Positions 25,290-34,050 of a stretch of 64,000 nt of DNA are shown here, in pieces; position 1 is the first letter of the stretch, and the number at the start of each line of letters is the position of its first letter. The position numbers and the translations under genes were made by a program. The DNA is from Halorussus lipolyticus (GTDB lineage Archaea; Halobacteriota; Halobacteria; Halobacteriales; Haladaptataceae), in contig NZ_CP119804.1 of the NCBI RefSeq assembly GCF_029338375.1, forward strand, positions 992,001-1,056,000. The letters are read 5' to 3'. The notes beneath the pieces are model-generated. The model did not search any database. It was not told the origin of the DNA and saw nothing but the letters and a program-made list of their open reading frames with translations.

Positions 25290-25484
25290 TCAGGCGTGCT
25301 GTTCGTCCAGACTCATCAGAAAGCCGGTGTGAACTGCAATCGCCGCGAGGACGATGGCACCGCCGACCACCATGAAGGTATGAAGCGATTCCCCGGCGGT
25401 GAGCATGACGCCGTAGAGCATGACGACCGAACCGACGACGGTACCGAGCGTAGAGAAACCGAACGCGACCGGTTCCGAGACCAT
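25290..25484 (-). CDS. Small membrane protein
   Basis: A 64-residue protein with two hydrophobic helices (about 5-28 and 36-57), starting MVSEPVAFGFSTLGTVVG and ending in a short polar tail DEQHA. There is no recognised family. It lies upstream of udk on the same strand with a 119-base gap. Confidence 0.62.
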   Translation of the reverse strand: MVSEPVAFGFSTLGTVVGSVVMLYGVMLTAGESLHTFMVVGGAIVLAAIAVHTGFLMSLDEQHA

Positions 25485-25643
25485 GCGCGGAGTTCACGAG
25501 GAGCCGAAGTAAAAAGCTAGCGACGGCTCACCCGTCGGTGGGCAGTGTTGTCGGAAGTATGCGGCCGACCAGCGCCGTCGCTCGCCGGGCGTAATTGTCG
25601 GAAAAAGCGCGTTCACCCGCCTCTCGGCGGCTTGAAGACGCGT

Positions 25644-25838
25644 TTAAAGTCGCGTGAGGTTAGTCGCGCGGGGGCCCTTGTCGGCCTGTTCGATGTCAAA
25701 CTCTACGTCAGTTCCCTCTTCGAGGTCCGGGCCGCCGATGTCTTCCATGTGGAAGAACACGTCTTCGTCCGCGTCCTCAGTATCGATGAAACCGTAGCCG
25801 CCAGTGTCGTTGAAGAAGTCAACAGTTCCTTCTGCCAT
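25644..25838 (-). CDS. Cold shock protein (CspA type)
   Basis: A 64-residue single OB-fold nucleic-acid-binding protein. RNP1 is represented by GGYGFIDT and RNP2 by DVFFHMEDI. It starts MAEGTVDFFNDTGGYG and ends ATNLTRL, a full-length domain. Haloarchaeal Csp proteins act as RNA chaperones. ATG 25836-25838 is chosen; a longer frame adds only MCLIA. A TATA-like AATACTTAT (minus strand, 25867-25875) sits 29 bases or more upstream. Confidence 0.95.
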   Translation of the reverse strand: MAEGTVDFFNDTGGYGFIDTEDADEDVFFHMEDIGGPDLEEGTDVEFDIEQADKGPRATNLTRL

Positions 25839-26142
25839 TGCAATTAGACACATGTCCGTATCAGGGATAAGTATTTCGATGTTCGTATAGAAAATATGGC
25901 CGTATTTGCACGAATATCTTCCAAAACTCGGAGGATACTAGATGAGTGTGACCGTACAGTCAGTTCGCTCGATAATCCCGCCCGATTCCGCGGTTTCACG
26001 GAAAGTTCTGTCTACATCGGTAATTACACTGTATCGAGTCGGCGAATCGGGGTGGTTCTGACTGCGCACTCAGTCTCAGTTCTGGAAACACTACCAGAAT
26101 TAGGATAGCTTATAAGCGAGGGCCACAAAACAACGGGTAACT
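25839..26142. other. Divergent intergenic region between cspA and GTP cyclohydrolase III
   Basis: This 304-base gap is clearly richer in A/T than its surroundings and holds promoters for both flanking genes (25867-25875 on minus; TTATAAG at 26110-26116 on plus). A 70-codon frame at 25896-26108 shows no codon bias, so I do not call it a gene. Confidence 0.55.
26110..26116 (+). promoter_or_regulatory. TATA box of the GTP cyclohydrolase III gene
   Basis: TTATAAG lies 27-33 bases before the GTG start at 26143, the spacing expected for a leaderless haloarchaeal transcript. Confidence 0.6.
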
Positions 26143-26901
26143 GTGACGAACGCGCAGGTCACCCTGATTCAGATCGACAACTACGGACCGTGGACCGTGA
26201 CGCCCGAACCCCGCCGGGAAGTGGACCTCCAGACCCTCCAATCGAGGTTGTACGCCGACCTCTCGCAACTCGTCGGTAACCGCGATGGCTACGTCTTCTT
26301 CACCCGGTTCGACAACATGATTGCGGTCACGAACGGGATGGACGAGGACGACCACGCGCTCCTCCAAGAGTCGGTGGGCAACCGGTATCCCGTCACCGTC
26401 AGTTTCGGCGTCGGCGTGGACCCGAGTCCGGTCGAGGCCCTCTCGTCTGCGACCGAGCGTATCCAAGACGCCGGGAGCGCACAGGAGGCCGACCGGACCG
26501 AAATCCTCCGCGGGAGAACCCTCGACCCGGACGAACGGACCGACGACGACGTGCAAATCGCGCACTTCGACGTGAACGACGCTACCGGCAAGTACACCGA
26601 CCAGATGAACGCCTTCGACTCGTTCATCCACATCGAACAGGGGTACGCCGAACTGATGCGGTACTTCCGGCGCGCCCACGGGGGCCTCTCGTTCTTCGTC
26701 GGCGGGGACAACGTGATTGCGGTCTCCCCCGACTTGGACGAGGAGGCCTATCAGGACACCATCCGGCACGTGCAGGATACCGTCGAAGTCGAGTTGAAGG
26801 TCGGCGTCGGACAGGCCGCGAACCCCCAGACCGCGGGCATGGCGGCCAAGCACGCCCTCGAGGAGTGCAGAGAGGACGGCGACCGCGTAGTCATCGACTA
26901 G
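26143..26901 (+). CDS. gch3: GTP cyclohydrolase III
   Basis: A 252-residue archaeal enzyme opening the imidazole ring of GTP to the formamidopyrimidine nucleotide, first step towards archaeal riboflavin/F420 deazaflavin. The family's two related halves are visible: VTLIQIDNYGPWTV ... LVGNRDGYVFFTRFDNMIAVTNGM and VQIAHFDVNDATG ... RAHGGLSFFVGGDNVIAVSPDL. Each half carries the GG(D/N) cyclase-like loop that binds metal, then VTVSFGVGVDPSP and VELKVGVGQAANPQTAG. Length matches the family. It starts with GTG right after the TATA-box spacing. Confidence 0.95.
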   Translation: MTNAQVTLIQIDNYGPWTVTPEPRREVDLQTLQSRLYADLSQLVGNRDGYVFFTRFDNMIAVTNGMDEDDHALLQESVGNRYPVTVSFGVGVDPSPVEALSSATERIQDAGSAQEADRTEILRGRTLDPDERTDDDVQIAHFDVNDATGKYTDQMNAFDSFIHIEQGYAELMRYFRRAHGGLSFFVGGDNVIAVSPDLDEEAYQDTIRHVQDTVEVELKVGVGQAANPQTAGMAAKHALEECREDGDRVVID

Positions 26902-27076
26902 CCGGCTAGCGAGAAACAGTTAGAAGTTTTTCGACTATACGTAGATAGCGTATACAAATACGTACAATTCCTAGAGAATTGTAGTGATTGCTATCCGGAA
27001 TGCTATCCATCACTCCATGCCACACGATACGTAACATCCCTAACCCTTAATGCGACGGGGATACGTTGCATATGGT

Positions 27077-27622
27077 ATGTCAGAAGACACGCAAAATCTC
27101 GATGCAGACGAACAGTCCGAGGACCCGCCGGAAGGCGCAGAGCTACGGACCAGCGGTCACATCGAGCGCACCATCCTCCACCACATGGCGGGCGACGGGA
27201 GCGAGGGCTACGCGCCGACCACCGTCAGCGGCGTCTTGGACGACATCGCGGCGGTCATCGAGCGCGGCGACTACGCCAACGTCGGTCCGAAGGGGTCTGC
27301 TGGTGCGACCGTCCGGAAATCCACCGTCCGGCGGACGTTCACCCAACTCCACGAGAAGGGTCTCGTCCAGCGCGTCGAGGAGTTGTCCGAGGACGCCCTC
27401 GGCGACCCCCGGTTCGACCTCGGGGCGTGCAAGGGCGACCCAGACGACCCGACGGCCTACGAGCGAGTCTCGGACGACGCTCGCGTCACCGACTGGATTC
27501 TGACCGACGACGGACGGCGCGAGGTCGAGCGCCTCGACGCGCGCTACGCCGACGAACTGGACGAACTCGCGGCGCGCTACGGCCGCAAGCGGGGCGAGAC
27601 GACTGCACGGGTCGATGGCTAA
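27077..27622 (+). CDS. Haloarchaeal winged-helix-like protein of unknown function
   Basis: A 181-residue acidic protein. After a disordered start (MSEDTQNLDADEQSEDPPEG) the region TSGHIERTILHHMAGDGSEG ... VRKSTVRRTFTQLHEKGLVQRVEEL looks like a winged helix (helix, turn, recognition helix STVRRTFTQLHEKGLV, wing). A second helical region starts DWILTDDGRREVERLDARYADELDEL. It could bind DNA. ATG 27077 is chosen over 27050 because it begins the acidic N-terminus typical for such proteins. No partner gene is adjacent. Confidence 0.78.
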   Translation: MSEDTQNLDADEQSEDPPEGAELRTSGHIERTILHHMAGDGSEGYAPTTVSGVLDDIAAVIERGDYANVGPKGSAGATVRKSTVRRTFTQLHEKGLVQRVEELSEDALGDPRFDLGACKGDPDDPTAYERVSDDARVTDWILTDDGRREVERLDARYADELDELAARYGRKRGETTARVDG

Positions 27623-27768
27623 CCGCCGCGGTGATTCTACATTTCTGATACTTCGGCGCGGAACCGCCAATTTCTCCCGCAGAATCCAGACAACTGTTAA
27701 CGTATGCCCGTCACGGGCTTAAGCCTGCCGGGGATACTTTTTAGAGAACCTATGGCAATCTTTCGCAC

Positions 27769-28386
27769 ATGGAAGGCGAAGTGAGCGTTCGGGACGTGAT
27801 GTCCCGAGAGTACGTCGGCGTCAGCGAATCTGATACGGTTTTAGGAGCGGTCAAACTCATGGACGAGGACGGCGTGGGGTGCGTCGTCGTCCTCCGGGGG
27901 AGCGAACCGGTCGGCGTCATGACCGAATCGGACGTACTCGCGCTTCTGGCCGACGAGCGCGACCCGGCCGAGACCCAAGTCTCGTCGGTGATGTCCGAAC
28001 CGGTCGTGTCGGTGAACGCGGACCGGAAACTCTCGGACGCGGCGGGAACGATGTCGCGCGAGGACATCCGCAGACTCCTCGTGACCAACGACGAGGAACT
28101 CGTCGGTCTCCTCTCGGAGCGCGACGTGATTTCGGCGTCGGCGTCGCTGTCGAGCGTCCCGTCGCTCGGCGACGAGTCGCCCCGCGAGGTCGGCGGCGGC
28201 GGTCTGGTCGGCGACGAGCGAATGGTCGGAGAGACCTCCTCGGGCGAACCCGCCGAGGCCTTCGCGGATAACGGCACCCAGTCTCAGTACTCCGACCGGA
28301 GCATCTGCGAGGCCTGTGGCACCCTGAGCAGGGAACTCGCCAACGTCAACGGCCAACTCATCTGCGCCGACTGCCGGGAGGTGTAG
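27769..28386 (+). CDS. CBS-domain pair protein with C-terminal zinc ribbon
   Basis: A 205-residue protein. Two CBS domains fill about residues 5-120: VRDVMSREYVGVSESDTVLGAVKLM ... PVGVMTESDVL and VSSVMSEPVVSVNADRKLSDAAGTM ... LVGLLSERDVI. Both show the DVM...PV start and the G(V/L)(M/L)(T/S)E(S/R)D end that bind adenosine nucleotides. A flexible Gly/Ser/Glu linker leads to a C-terminal treble-clef/zinc ribbon, CEACGTLSRELANVNGQLICADC. It is probably an energy-state sensor controlling an unknown partner. It precedes the Liv transporter operon by 235 bases, but there is no overlap that proves a link. Confidence 0.88.
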   Translation: MEGEVSVRDVMSREYVGVSESDTVLGAVKLMDEDGVGCVVVLRGSEPVGVMTESDVLALLADERDPAETQVSSVMSEPVVSVNADRKLSDAAGTMSREDIRRLLVTNDEELVGLLSERDVISASASLSSVPSLGDESPREVGGGGLVGDERMVGETSSGEPAEAFADNGTQSQYSDRSICEACGTLSRELANVNGQLICADCREV

Positions 28387-28620
28387 CGCGGGCGCTCCGC
28401 CGGCCCGATTGGAACCGCTGGCCGGGCCGCGACTGCCGACTGGCCGACCGATTGCTGGACGCCGAACTCGATTTTTGCCGACGACCGAGGGAGTCTGACG
28501 ACCATTTGGCGGGTATCAGGGGTTTTCGGGGGGTGAAAAAGCACAAGACACAAATAGGTCGGGCTTGCGAGATACGTCATATGGTAGGTTGTGACAATCA
28601 AGCATACGAGGTGGTAACTC

Positions 28621-30060
28621 ATGCCACCTAGCACCGGGTTGGCAAACGCCATCGTGACGGGCCTCGTCACGGGGAGTATCGTGGCGCTCGGCGCTATCGG
28701 GTTGTCGCTGGTGTACAACATCGCCGAAGTCCCGAACTTCGCCCACGGCGAACTCCTCATGCTCGGGGCGTACATGGCGCTGTTCGTCAACAAGCCGGAG
28801 ACAGTGCCGGTCTTCGAACTGCTAGCGCAGTCCCCCCGCGAACTCGGCACAGTCGGGTTCGCGGTCCTGTTCCTGCTCGCTGGCGGGTCGGCGCTCGCCG
28901 CGGTGTACTTACTGGGCGGCGTGTCGGCGCTGAAGGGGTCGTGGTGGCCCGGCGACCCGAATCCCGCGCTCGCGGTCGGCGTCCACGTCGCCGTGGCCGC
29001 GGTTCTGGGCGTCTTCGTCACAATCGGCTTCCCGTCGATTTGGACCGGCCTGCTCCTCTCGGCGCTGATGCTGGCGTGGATTGCGCCCTTCTTGGAGAAG
29101 GTCGTCTTCCAGAAGTTCCGGGCCAAGGACGCCTCGCTGGCCACGATGCTCATCGTCACGCTGGGCCTGTCGTTCGTCCTCCGGTTCGGCACGCAGGCGC
29201 TCTACGGCGGGCAGGTCCGGACCTACGTCGTCCCGCAGGTCGGGAAGGTGTTCGGCTACGACGTGGGCCTCTCGGCCGCGAAGTTCTTCGACCTCTACGT
29301 CACCGGGTCGGGCATCACGATGCACGTCATCGACACCGGCCCGAACCCCGACCAAGCGATGTTCACCTCGACGTACTCGTGGCTCGCGGTCGTCGCGCTA
29401 GTCGCGGTGACGGTCGGTATCGCCGCTGTGGCCTACCGCTGGCGGACCGGCGGCGCGGAAGGGTACGGTACCAGTCACACCATCGGCCCGAAACTCACCG
29501 CGGCGCTCGCCGGTCTGGCGACGTTCGGCGCGCTGTTGTTCCTGCTGGCCGGCGGCGGGTCGATTCCCAACTCGGCGGCCTTCGAGACTCGCATCCGACT
29601 CTCGGTGATGCGGGCGTCGGTGGTCGTCATCGCCGTCGTGATGATGGGCCTGCTCCACTTCCTGCTTCAGGAGACCAAACTCGGGAAGGCGATGCGGGCC
29701 TCCAGCGACAACATCGACCTCGCCAAGATTACCGGCATCAACACCGACCGCGTGATGATGGCGACGTGGATTATCGCCGGGGCGTTCGCCGCAGTCGGCG
29801 GCGTGATGCTCGGGGTCCTGTTCAGTCAACTGACAGTCAACATGGGATTCTTCCTCCTGCTCCCGATGTTCGCCGGGGTCATCCTCGGCGGCCTCCAGTC
29901 GGTGTACGGCGCGATTCTCGGGAGCTACATCGTCGGCCTGTCGATGGACGTCGGCATCTACGCGATTCCCGACATCGGGTCGGTCTACCGCATCCCCATC
30001 GCGTTTGCCATCCTGTTCGTCGTGTTGCTAGTCAAGCCGGAGGGAATTACGGGAGGATAA
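28621..30060 (+). CDS. livH: Branched-chain amino acid-type ABC transporter permease LivH
   Basis: A 479-residue permease, much longer than the usual 290-310. The core begins GLANAIVTGLVTGSIVALGAIGLSLVYNIAEVPNFAHGELLMLGAYMAL, the LivH signature ('G..YAL.A.GL.LIYG...N.AHG...M.GAY'). It ends with the cytoplasmic coupling loop GKAMRASSDNIDLAKITGIN and the helices to KPEGITGG. Extra material lies at about 65-145 (two helices) and 200-320 (loop plus two helices). First gene of livH-M-G-F; livM starts 4 bases after its stop. The substrate could be Leu/Ile/Val, another amino acid, or urea/amide-like. Confidence 0.9.
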   Translation: MPPSTGLANAIVTGLVTGSIVALGAIGLSLVYNIAEVPNFAHGELLMLGAYMALFVNKPETVPVFELLAQSPRELGTVGFAVLFLLAGGSALAAVYLLGGVSALKGSWWPGDPNPALAVGVHVAVAAVLGVFVTIGFPSIWTGLLLSALMLAWIAPFLEKVVFQKFRAKDASLATMLIVTLGLSFVLRFGTQALYGGQVRTYVVPQVGKVFGYDVGLSAAKFFDLYVTGSGITMHVIDTGPNPDQAMFTSTYSWLAVVALVAVTVGIAAVAYRWRTGGAEGYGTSHTIGPKLTAALAGLATFGALLFLLAGGGSIPNSAAFETRIRLSVMRASVVVIAVVMMGLLHFLLQETKLGKAMRASSDNIDLAKITGINTDRVMMATWIIAGAFAAVGGVMLGVLFSQLTVNMGFFLLLPMFAGVILGGLQSVYGAILGSYIVGLSMDVGIYAIPDIGSVYRIPIAFAILFVVLLVKPEGITGG

Positions 30061-30064
30061 CACT

Positions 30065-32023
30065 ATGGCACTATCATCAAGCCTCGTCTCGCTCGGCATC
30101 ATCGTGGGTATCTACGCGATACTCGCGCTCGGACTGAACATCAAGTTCGGCTACACCGGACTGTTAGACATCGGGCACGTGGCGTTCTACCTGACCGGGG
30201 CCTACGTCACCGCCCTGCTGGTCCTCCCGCCCGCCAGCGAACAGGCGTTCACCACATACATCCTCGGGTGGAGTTGGCCGTGGCTCCCGGCAATCGCTGT
30301 CGGGACGATAGTTGCCGGCCTCCTCGGGATGCTGGTCGCGCTCCCGGCGATACGCCTCAGAGAGGACTACTTAGCAATCGCAGTCCTCGGCATCTCGGTC
30401 ATCCTCAAGCGCATCATCCAGTCCGAAGGCTGGCTAGCGAACGGTCCCGGTTCGCTCCGGGGATTCAGCCAACCCTTCCGGGACTTCTTCCCGCTTCCGG
30501 GTGAGACGGTCCAGACCGCCGCGCTTCTGGGCTTCGTCGTTCTCGTGCTGTGGACCGTTGCGACCTACGTCCTCGCGCAGGTCGGCACCGAGCGCGGGTC
30601 GGAAATCGCGGCGGACGGCGGCAGTGCGCGAGAGGCCGACGGTGGCGTCACGCGCGGCCGGACGATTTCTGGCACCCCCGGTATCGGCGGGTGGGCCATC
30701 GACGGTCTCCTCGCAGTGACGACACTCGGAGTCGGCTACGTCGCGGCCCGCCGGTCCCGGATGCAGACTAGCGAGTCCGAACAGCGCGCGCTCCTCGGCA
30801 TCGGTGCCCTGTTCGGTCTGATTGCGGGCGTCCTCGTCTGGCAATCCTTCGAGTGGTGGTCTCCCTTCGGCGTGAGCCTCGACTGGCTGTTCGGCCTCGT
30901 CGTCTTCGCCGCGATTACCGCGGGATTCTACGGCTCCGACCGGCGGTACGCGCCGCTGGCCGGCGCGGTCACGGCGACAGTCGCATTCGGGGCCGCGCTC
31001 GTCGTCGGCAGTTCGCCGGTCGTCGCGTTCATCTTCCTTTCAGCGCTGTCGCTGTTCACGTGGGTGTTCGGCGCTGTCGCGGTTGCTCGCCGGTACAGCG
31101 ACCTCTCGGGCCGAGACTTCGGTATCTCGCTCGCACTGGCGGTCATCTTCGTCGCGTGTTTCGCACCCCTCATCGTCCTCGGCGGCGGGTCGGGCGACGT
31201 GATGAGCAGTGTCGGTCTATTCGTGACGATGGGCCTGCTGGTGGCCTTCCTCTACGGCGTCTACTACGTCGGGTCGAACTGGGGTCGGTTCGGGTCGGGC
31301 GTCGAGTTCGTCCGCATCGTCGGCGTCGGCGCGATTTGGCTGTTCGCCATCCGGTACTTTGTGATGGCCAGCATCGTGCCCTTCCAGCGCAACGGCGTCG
31401 GCGCGGTGGTGGACAACACCTTCCAGAACCTGTTCTGGCTGTTGACGTTCACCAGAAGCCCGGTCGATATGATGCTCCAGTTCGACTTCGCCGGGGCCGC
31501 GTTCGGCTACTCGCGGTTCCTGTTGGTGCTGACGCTGGCGTCGCTGGCGATGCTGTACTACCTCTCGGAGATTACAGTCGAATCGCCGTTCGGCCGGGTG
31601 CTGAAGGCCATCCGAGAGGACGAGGACGTGGCGACCTCACTGGGCAAGAACACCTTCGCCTACAAGGTCCAGAGCATGATGCTCGGGTCGGCGCTGGCCG
31701 GGTTCGCCGGCGGCCTGACCGCCATCTACTTCCAGAGTCTGGTCCACACGATGTTCGCGCCCCGAATCACGTTCATCGCCTTCCTCGCGCTCATCATCGG
31801 CGGGACCGCCAACAACAAGGGGATGATTCTGGGTTCGACCATCTACTGGGCCTTCCAGAAGGCGACTGCCGACATCAAGGCGTTCTTCCCGACCGCGGCC
31901 GGGAGTTCGATTTCGGCGCTCCGACTGGCGTTCATCGGGGCGCTCCTCATCGTCATCCTCTACTACCGTCCCGAAGGGCTGTGGGGCGAGAAACGAACCC
32001 TCGCGGAGGTGTCCGAAGAATGA
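30065..32023 (+). CDS. livM: Branched-chain amino acid-type ABC transporter permease LivM (expanded)
   Basis: A 652-residue second permease, about twice the usual LivM length. LivM signatures frame the ends: IVGIYAILALGLNIKFGYTGLLDIGHVAFYLTGAYVTALL, LREDYLAIAVLGISVILKRI, and at the C-terminal side SPFGRVLKAIREDEDVATSLGKN, SMMLGSALAGFAGGLTAIYFQ and the final FIGALLIVILYYRPEGLWGEKR. Between about residues 165 and 450 lies an inserted block of roughly eight extra hydrophobic helices. Its stop overlaps the livG start by 4 bases (ATGA). Confidence 0.9.
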   Translation: MALSSSLVSLGIIVGIYAILALGLNIKFGYTGLLDIGHVAFYLTGAYVTALLVLPPASEQAFTTYILGWSWPWLPAIAVGTIVAGLLGMLVALPAIRLREDYLAIAVLGISVILKRIIQSEGWLANGPGSLRGFSQPFRDFFPLPGETVQTAALLGFVVLVLWTVATYVLAQVGTERGSEIAADGGSAREADGGVTRGRTISGTPGIGGWAIDGLLAVTTLGVGYVAARRSRMQTSESEQRALLGIGALFGLIAGVLVWQSFEWWSPFGVSLDWLFGLVVFAAITAGFYGSDRRYAPLAGAVTATVAFGAALVVGSSPVVAFIFLSALSLFTWVFGAVAVARRYSDLSGRDFGISLALAVIFVACFAPLIVLGGGSGDVMSSVGLFVTMGLLVAFLYGVYYVGSNWGRFGSGVEFVRIVGVGAIWLFAIRYFVMASIVPFQRNGVGAVVDNTFQNLFWLLTFTRSPVDMMLQFDFAGAAFGYSRFLLVLTLASLAMLYYLSEITVESPFGRVLKAIREDEDVATSLGKNTFAYKVQSMMLGSALAGFAGGLTAIYFQSLVHTMFAPRITFIAFLALIIGGTANNKGMILGSTIYWAFQKATADIKAFFPTAAGSSISALRLAFIGALLIVILYYRPEGLWGEKRTLAEVSEE

Positions 32024-33024
32024 GCGAAACAGTCGAAGCCGAACGCGAGACGCACGGAACCGGGCAAGCAATCCTCGAAGTCGAGGGCCTGCGAAAGACC
32101 TTCGGCGGGATTACCGCCGTAGACGGCGCGACCTTCGAGGTAGAGGAGGGAACGGTCACTGGCCTCATCGGTCCCAACGGTGCCGGAAAGACCACCACGT
32201 TCAACCTCATCAGCGGGTTCTACGAACCGGACGGCGGAGAGATTCGCTACCGGAATCAGGACCTACAGGACATCATGCGCCCGAGCGAGACCGAACAGAG
32301 CATCTGGATGAGCGCGTCCGGGATGACCTTCGGCGGCATCGGTCTCGCCGCCGCGGCGTCGGCCGGGGTCTCGACGCTCGGTCTCGGCGGCGCGGCGCTG
32401 GTCGGCGCGGGCCTCGGCGCTGGCGTCTATCAGGCCGAGGAGAAGGTCAAAAACGACTACCTCGAAGTCCGGAACAAGCGGCCATTCCGGGTCTCGCAGG
32501 CGGGCCTCTCGCGGACCTTCCAGTTGACCCGCGAACTGCAGGGGATGACCGTGCTGGAGAACCTGATGCTCGCGCCCCAAGACCAGCGCGGCGAGAGTCT
32601 GACGAACGCGTGGTTCCGGCGGGGTGCAGTGGCCGAAGAAGAGGACGACGTTCGCCAGCGCGCGGTCGAGATGCTGGAGTTCCTCGAACTCGACCACCTC
32701 ACCAACGAGTACGCGGGCAACCTCTCTGGCGGCCAGCGGAAACTGCTGGAGTTGGGTCGCGTGCTGATGACCGACCCGGACCTCATCCTGCTGGACGAAC
32801 CGGTCGCCGGGGTCAACCCCGCGCTGACCGAGAAGTTGCTCGAACGAATCGAGAGCCTCCGCGACCAAGGCTACACGTTCTGCATCGTCGAACACGACAT
32901 GGAGGTCATCATGAACCTCTCGGACACGATTATCGTCATGGACCAAGGCAAGAAGCTGATGCAAGGCACGCCGGCAGAGGTACAGAACGACCAACGAGTT
33001 GTGGACGCCTACTTGGGGGGATAG
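32020..33024 (+). CDS. livG: Branched-chain amino acid-type ABC transporter ATPase LivG (with insertion)
   Basis: A 334-residue ATP-binding subunit. Walker A GPNGAGKT is at 51-58, the Q-loop Gln at about 168 (SRTFQLTREL), signature LSGGQ at 235-239, Walker B LILLDEP at about 255-261, and the switch His at 292. The livG-type VAGVNP after Walker B is present. Between Walker A and the Q-loop, about residues 86-157, lies a foreign segment with a Gly/Ala-rich hydrophobic stretch (about 101-137: GMTFGGIGLAAAASAG then TLGLGGAALVGAGLGAG). Normal LivG has only about 15-20 residues there. Start ATG 32020 overlaps livM by 4 bases. Confidence 0.93.
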   Translation: MSETVEAERETHGTGQAILEVEGLRKTFGGITAVDGATFEVEEGTVTGLIGPNGAGKTTTFNLISGFYEPDGGEIRYRNQDLQDIMRPSETEQSIWMSASGMTFGGIGLAAAASAGVSTLGLGGAALVGAGLGAGVYQAEEKVKNDYLEVRNKRPFRVSQAGLSRTFQLTRELQGMTVLENLMLAPQDQRGESLTNAWFRRGAVAEEEDDVRQRAVEMLEFLELDHLTNEYAGNLSGGQRKLLELGRVLMTDPDLILLDEPVAGVNPALTEKLLERIESLRDQGYTFCIVEHDMEVIMNLSDTIIVMDQGKKLMQGTPAEVQNDQRVVDAYLGG

Positions 33025-33027
33025 TTC

Positions 33028-33780
33028 GTGGCGCTACTGGAAGCCCGCGACATCGTGTCGGGTTACGGCGACGCCCAAATCCTCCACGGCGTCTCGATGG
33101 ACGTGGCAGACGACGAAATCGTCTGCATCATCGGACCCAACGGGGCCGGGAAATCGACGTTCATGAAGGCCGTCTTCGGTCTCATCGACTGCTGGGAGGG
33201 CACCGTCACCTTCGACGGCGGCGACATCACCGACCTCCGGCCGGACGAGATTACCCGCGAGGGGATGTGCTACGTGCCCCAGACCGAGAACGTCTTCCCG
33301 AACCTGACGGTCCGGGAGAATCTGGAGATGGGCGCGTACATCCTCGACTCGATGCCCGAGGACGCCCTACAGGAGGTCTTCGACCGCTTCCCGATTCTGG
33401 AGGAGCGCCAGAATCAAAAAGCGGGCACCATGTCGGGCGGCCAACAGCAGATGCTCGCCATGGGCCGAGGCCTGATGGTGGACCCGGACCTGATGCTGGT
33501 GGACGAACCGAGCGCGGGCCTCGCGCCGGACCTCGTGGACGAGGTGTTCGAGAAGATAATCGAAATCAACGAGTCGGGCACGGCCATCCTGATGGTCGAG
33601 CAGAACGCTCGGAAGGCCCTGCGGAACTCCGACCGGGGCTACGTGCTGGAGATGGGCGAGAACCGCTTCGAGGACACCGGCGACGCCCTGCTGGACAACG
33701 AGGAGGTCACGGAACTCTACCTTGGCGGTGGCGGCGGTGGCGACACCGGCGATACCGGCGAGGCCGCGACCGACGACTGA
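33028..33780 (+). CDS. livF: Branched-chain amino acid-type ABC transporter ATPase LivF
   Basis: A 250-residue ATPase of normal length. It has Walker A GPNGAGKSTFMKAVFG, the LivF-specific YVPQTENVFPNLTVRENLEMGA, signature MSGGQQQMLAMGRGLM, Walker B LMLVDEPSAGLAPDLV and H-loop MVEQNARKAL. The C-terminal tail is Gly-rich then acidic (YLGGGGGGDTGDTGEAATDD), a likely disordered extension. It begins with GTG, 4 bases after the livG stop. With LivG it powers transport through LivH/LivM. Confidence 0.94.
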   Translation: MALLEARDIVSGYGDAQILHGVSMDVADDEIVCIIGPNGAGKSTFMKAVFGLIDCWEGTVTFDGGDITDLRPDEITREGMCYVPQTENVFPNLTVRENLEMGAYILDSMPEDALQEVFDRFPILEERQNQKAGTMSGGQQQMLAMGRGLMVDPDLMLVDEPSAGLAPDLVDEVFEKIIEINESGTAILMVEQNARKALRNSDRGYVLEMGENRFEDTGDALLDNEEVTELYLGGGGGGDTGDTGEAATDD

Positions 33781-33842
33781 GGCGGCGGTTCTGTCGCTCT
33801 TTTCGCTGTCACTCGCTGTTTCGGAGAGATGAATCTCCCGGC

Positions 33843-34050
33843 CCGGCGCGTGCTGGCGGGACCTCTCGTGGTCCCGCCAACCGCGCGAGGTCTGCGCGAG
33901 CGGAGCGAGCGCAGGCTCGGCAGACGCGGTTTGTCTGCCGGTGGATGAGCATCGCAGGCCGAATGGTCGAGAAGCGCAATCGGTTGGGGAGGCGTGAGGC
34001 CCGCGGTCGCGGTGCGGTAGACGGCGTTGCTCAAGCCTGAAGCTAGCTCT
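33843..34050 (+). repeat. Intergenic palindromic repeat, family B copy 2
   Basis: The same order of blocks as 4768-4940: CGGCGCGTGCTGGCG with hairpin GGCGGGAC/GTCCCGCC, CCGCGCGAGG, GATGAGCATCGCAGG, AATCGGTTGGGGAGG, CCGCGGTCGCGGT, and GCTCAAGCCTGAAGCTAGCT. This copy carries an extra segment (33895-33945) with a GCAGACGCGGTTTGTCTGC hairpin whose core is the reverse complement of the inner hairpin of two family A copies. Confidence 0.65.

Noticed and set aside
25896..26108. 70-codon frame between cspA and GTP cyclohydrolase III
   Set aside because: Third codon positions lack the strong G/C bias of neighbours, and the promoter of the next gene lies at its end.
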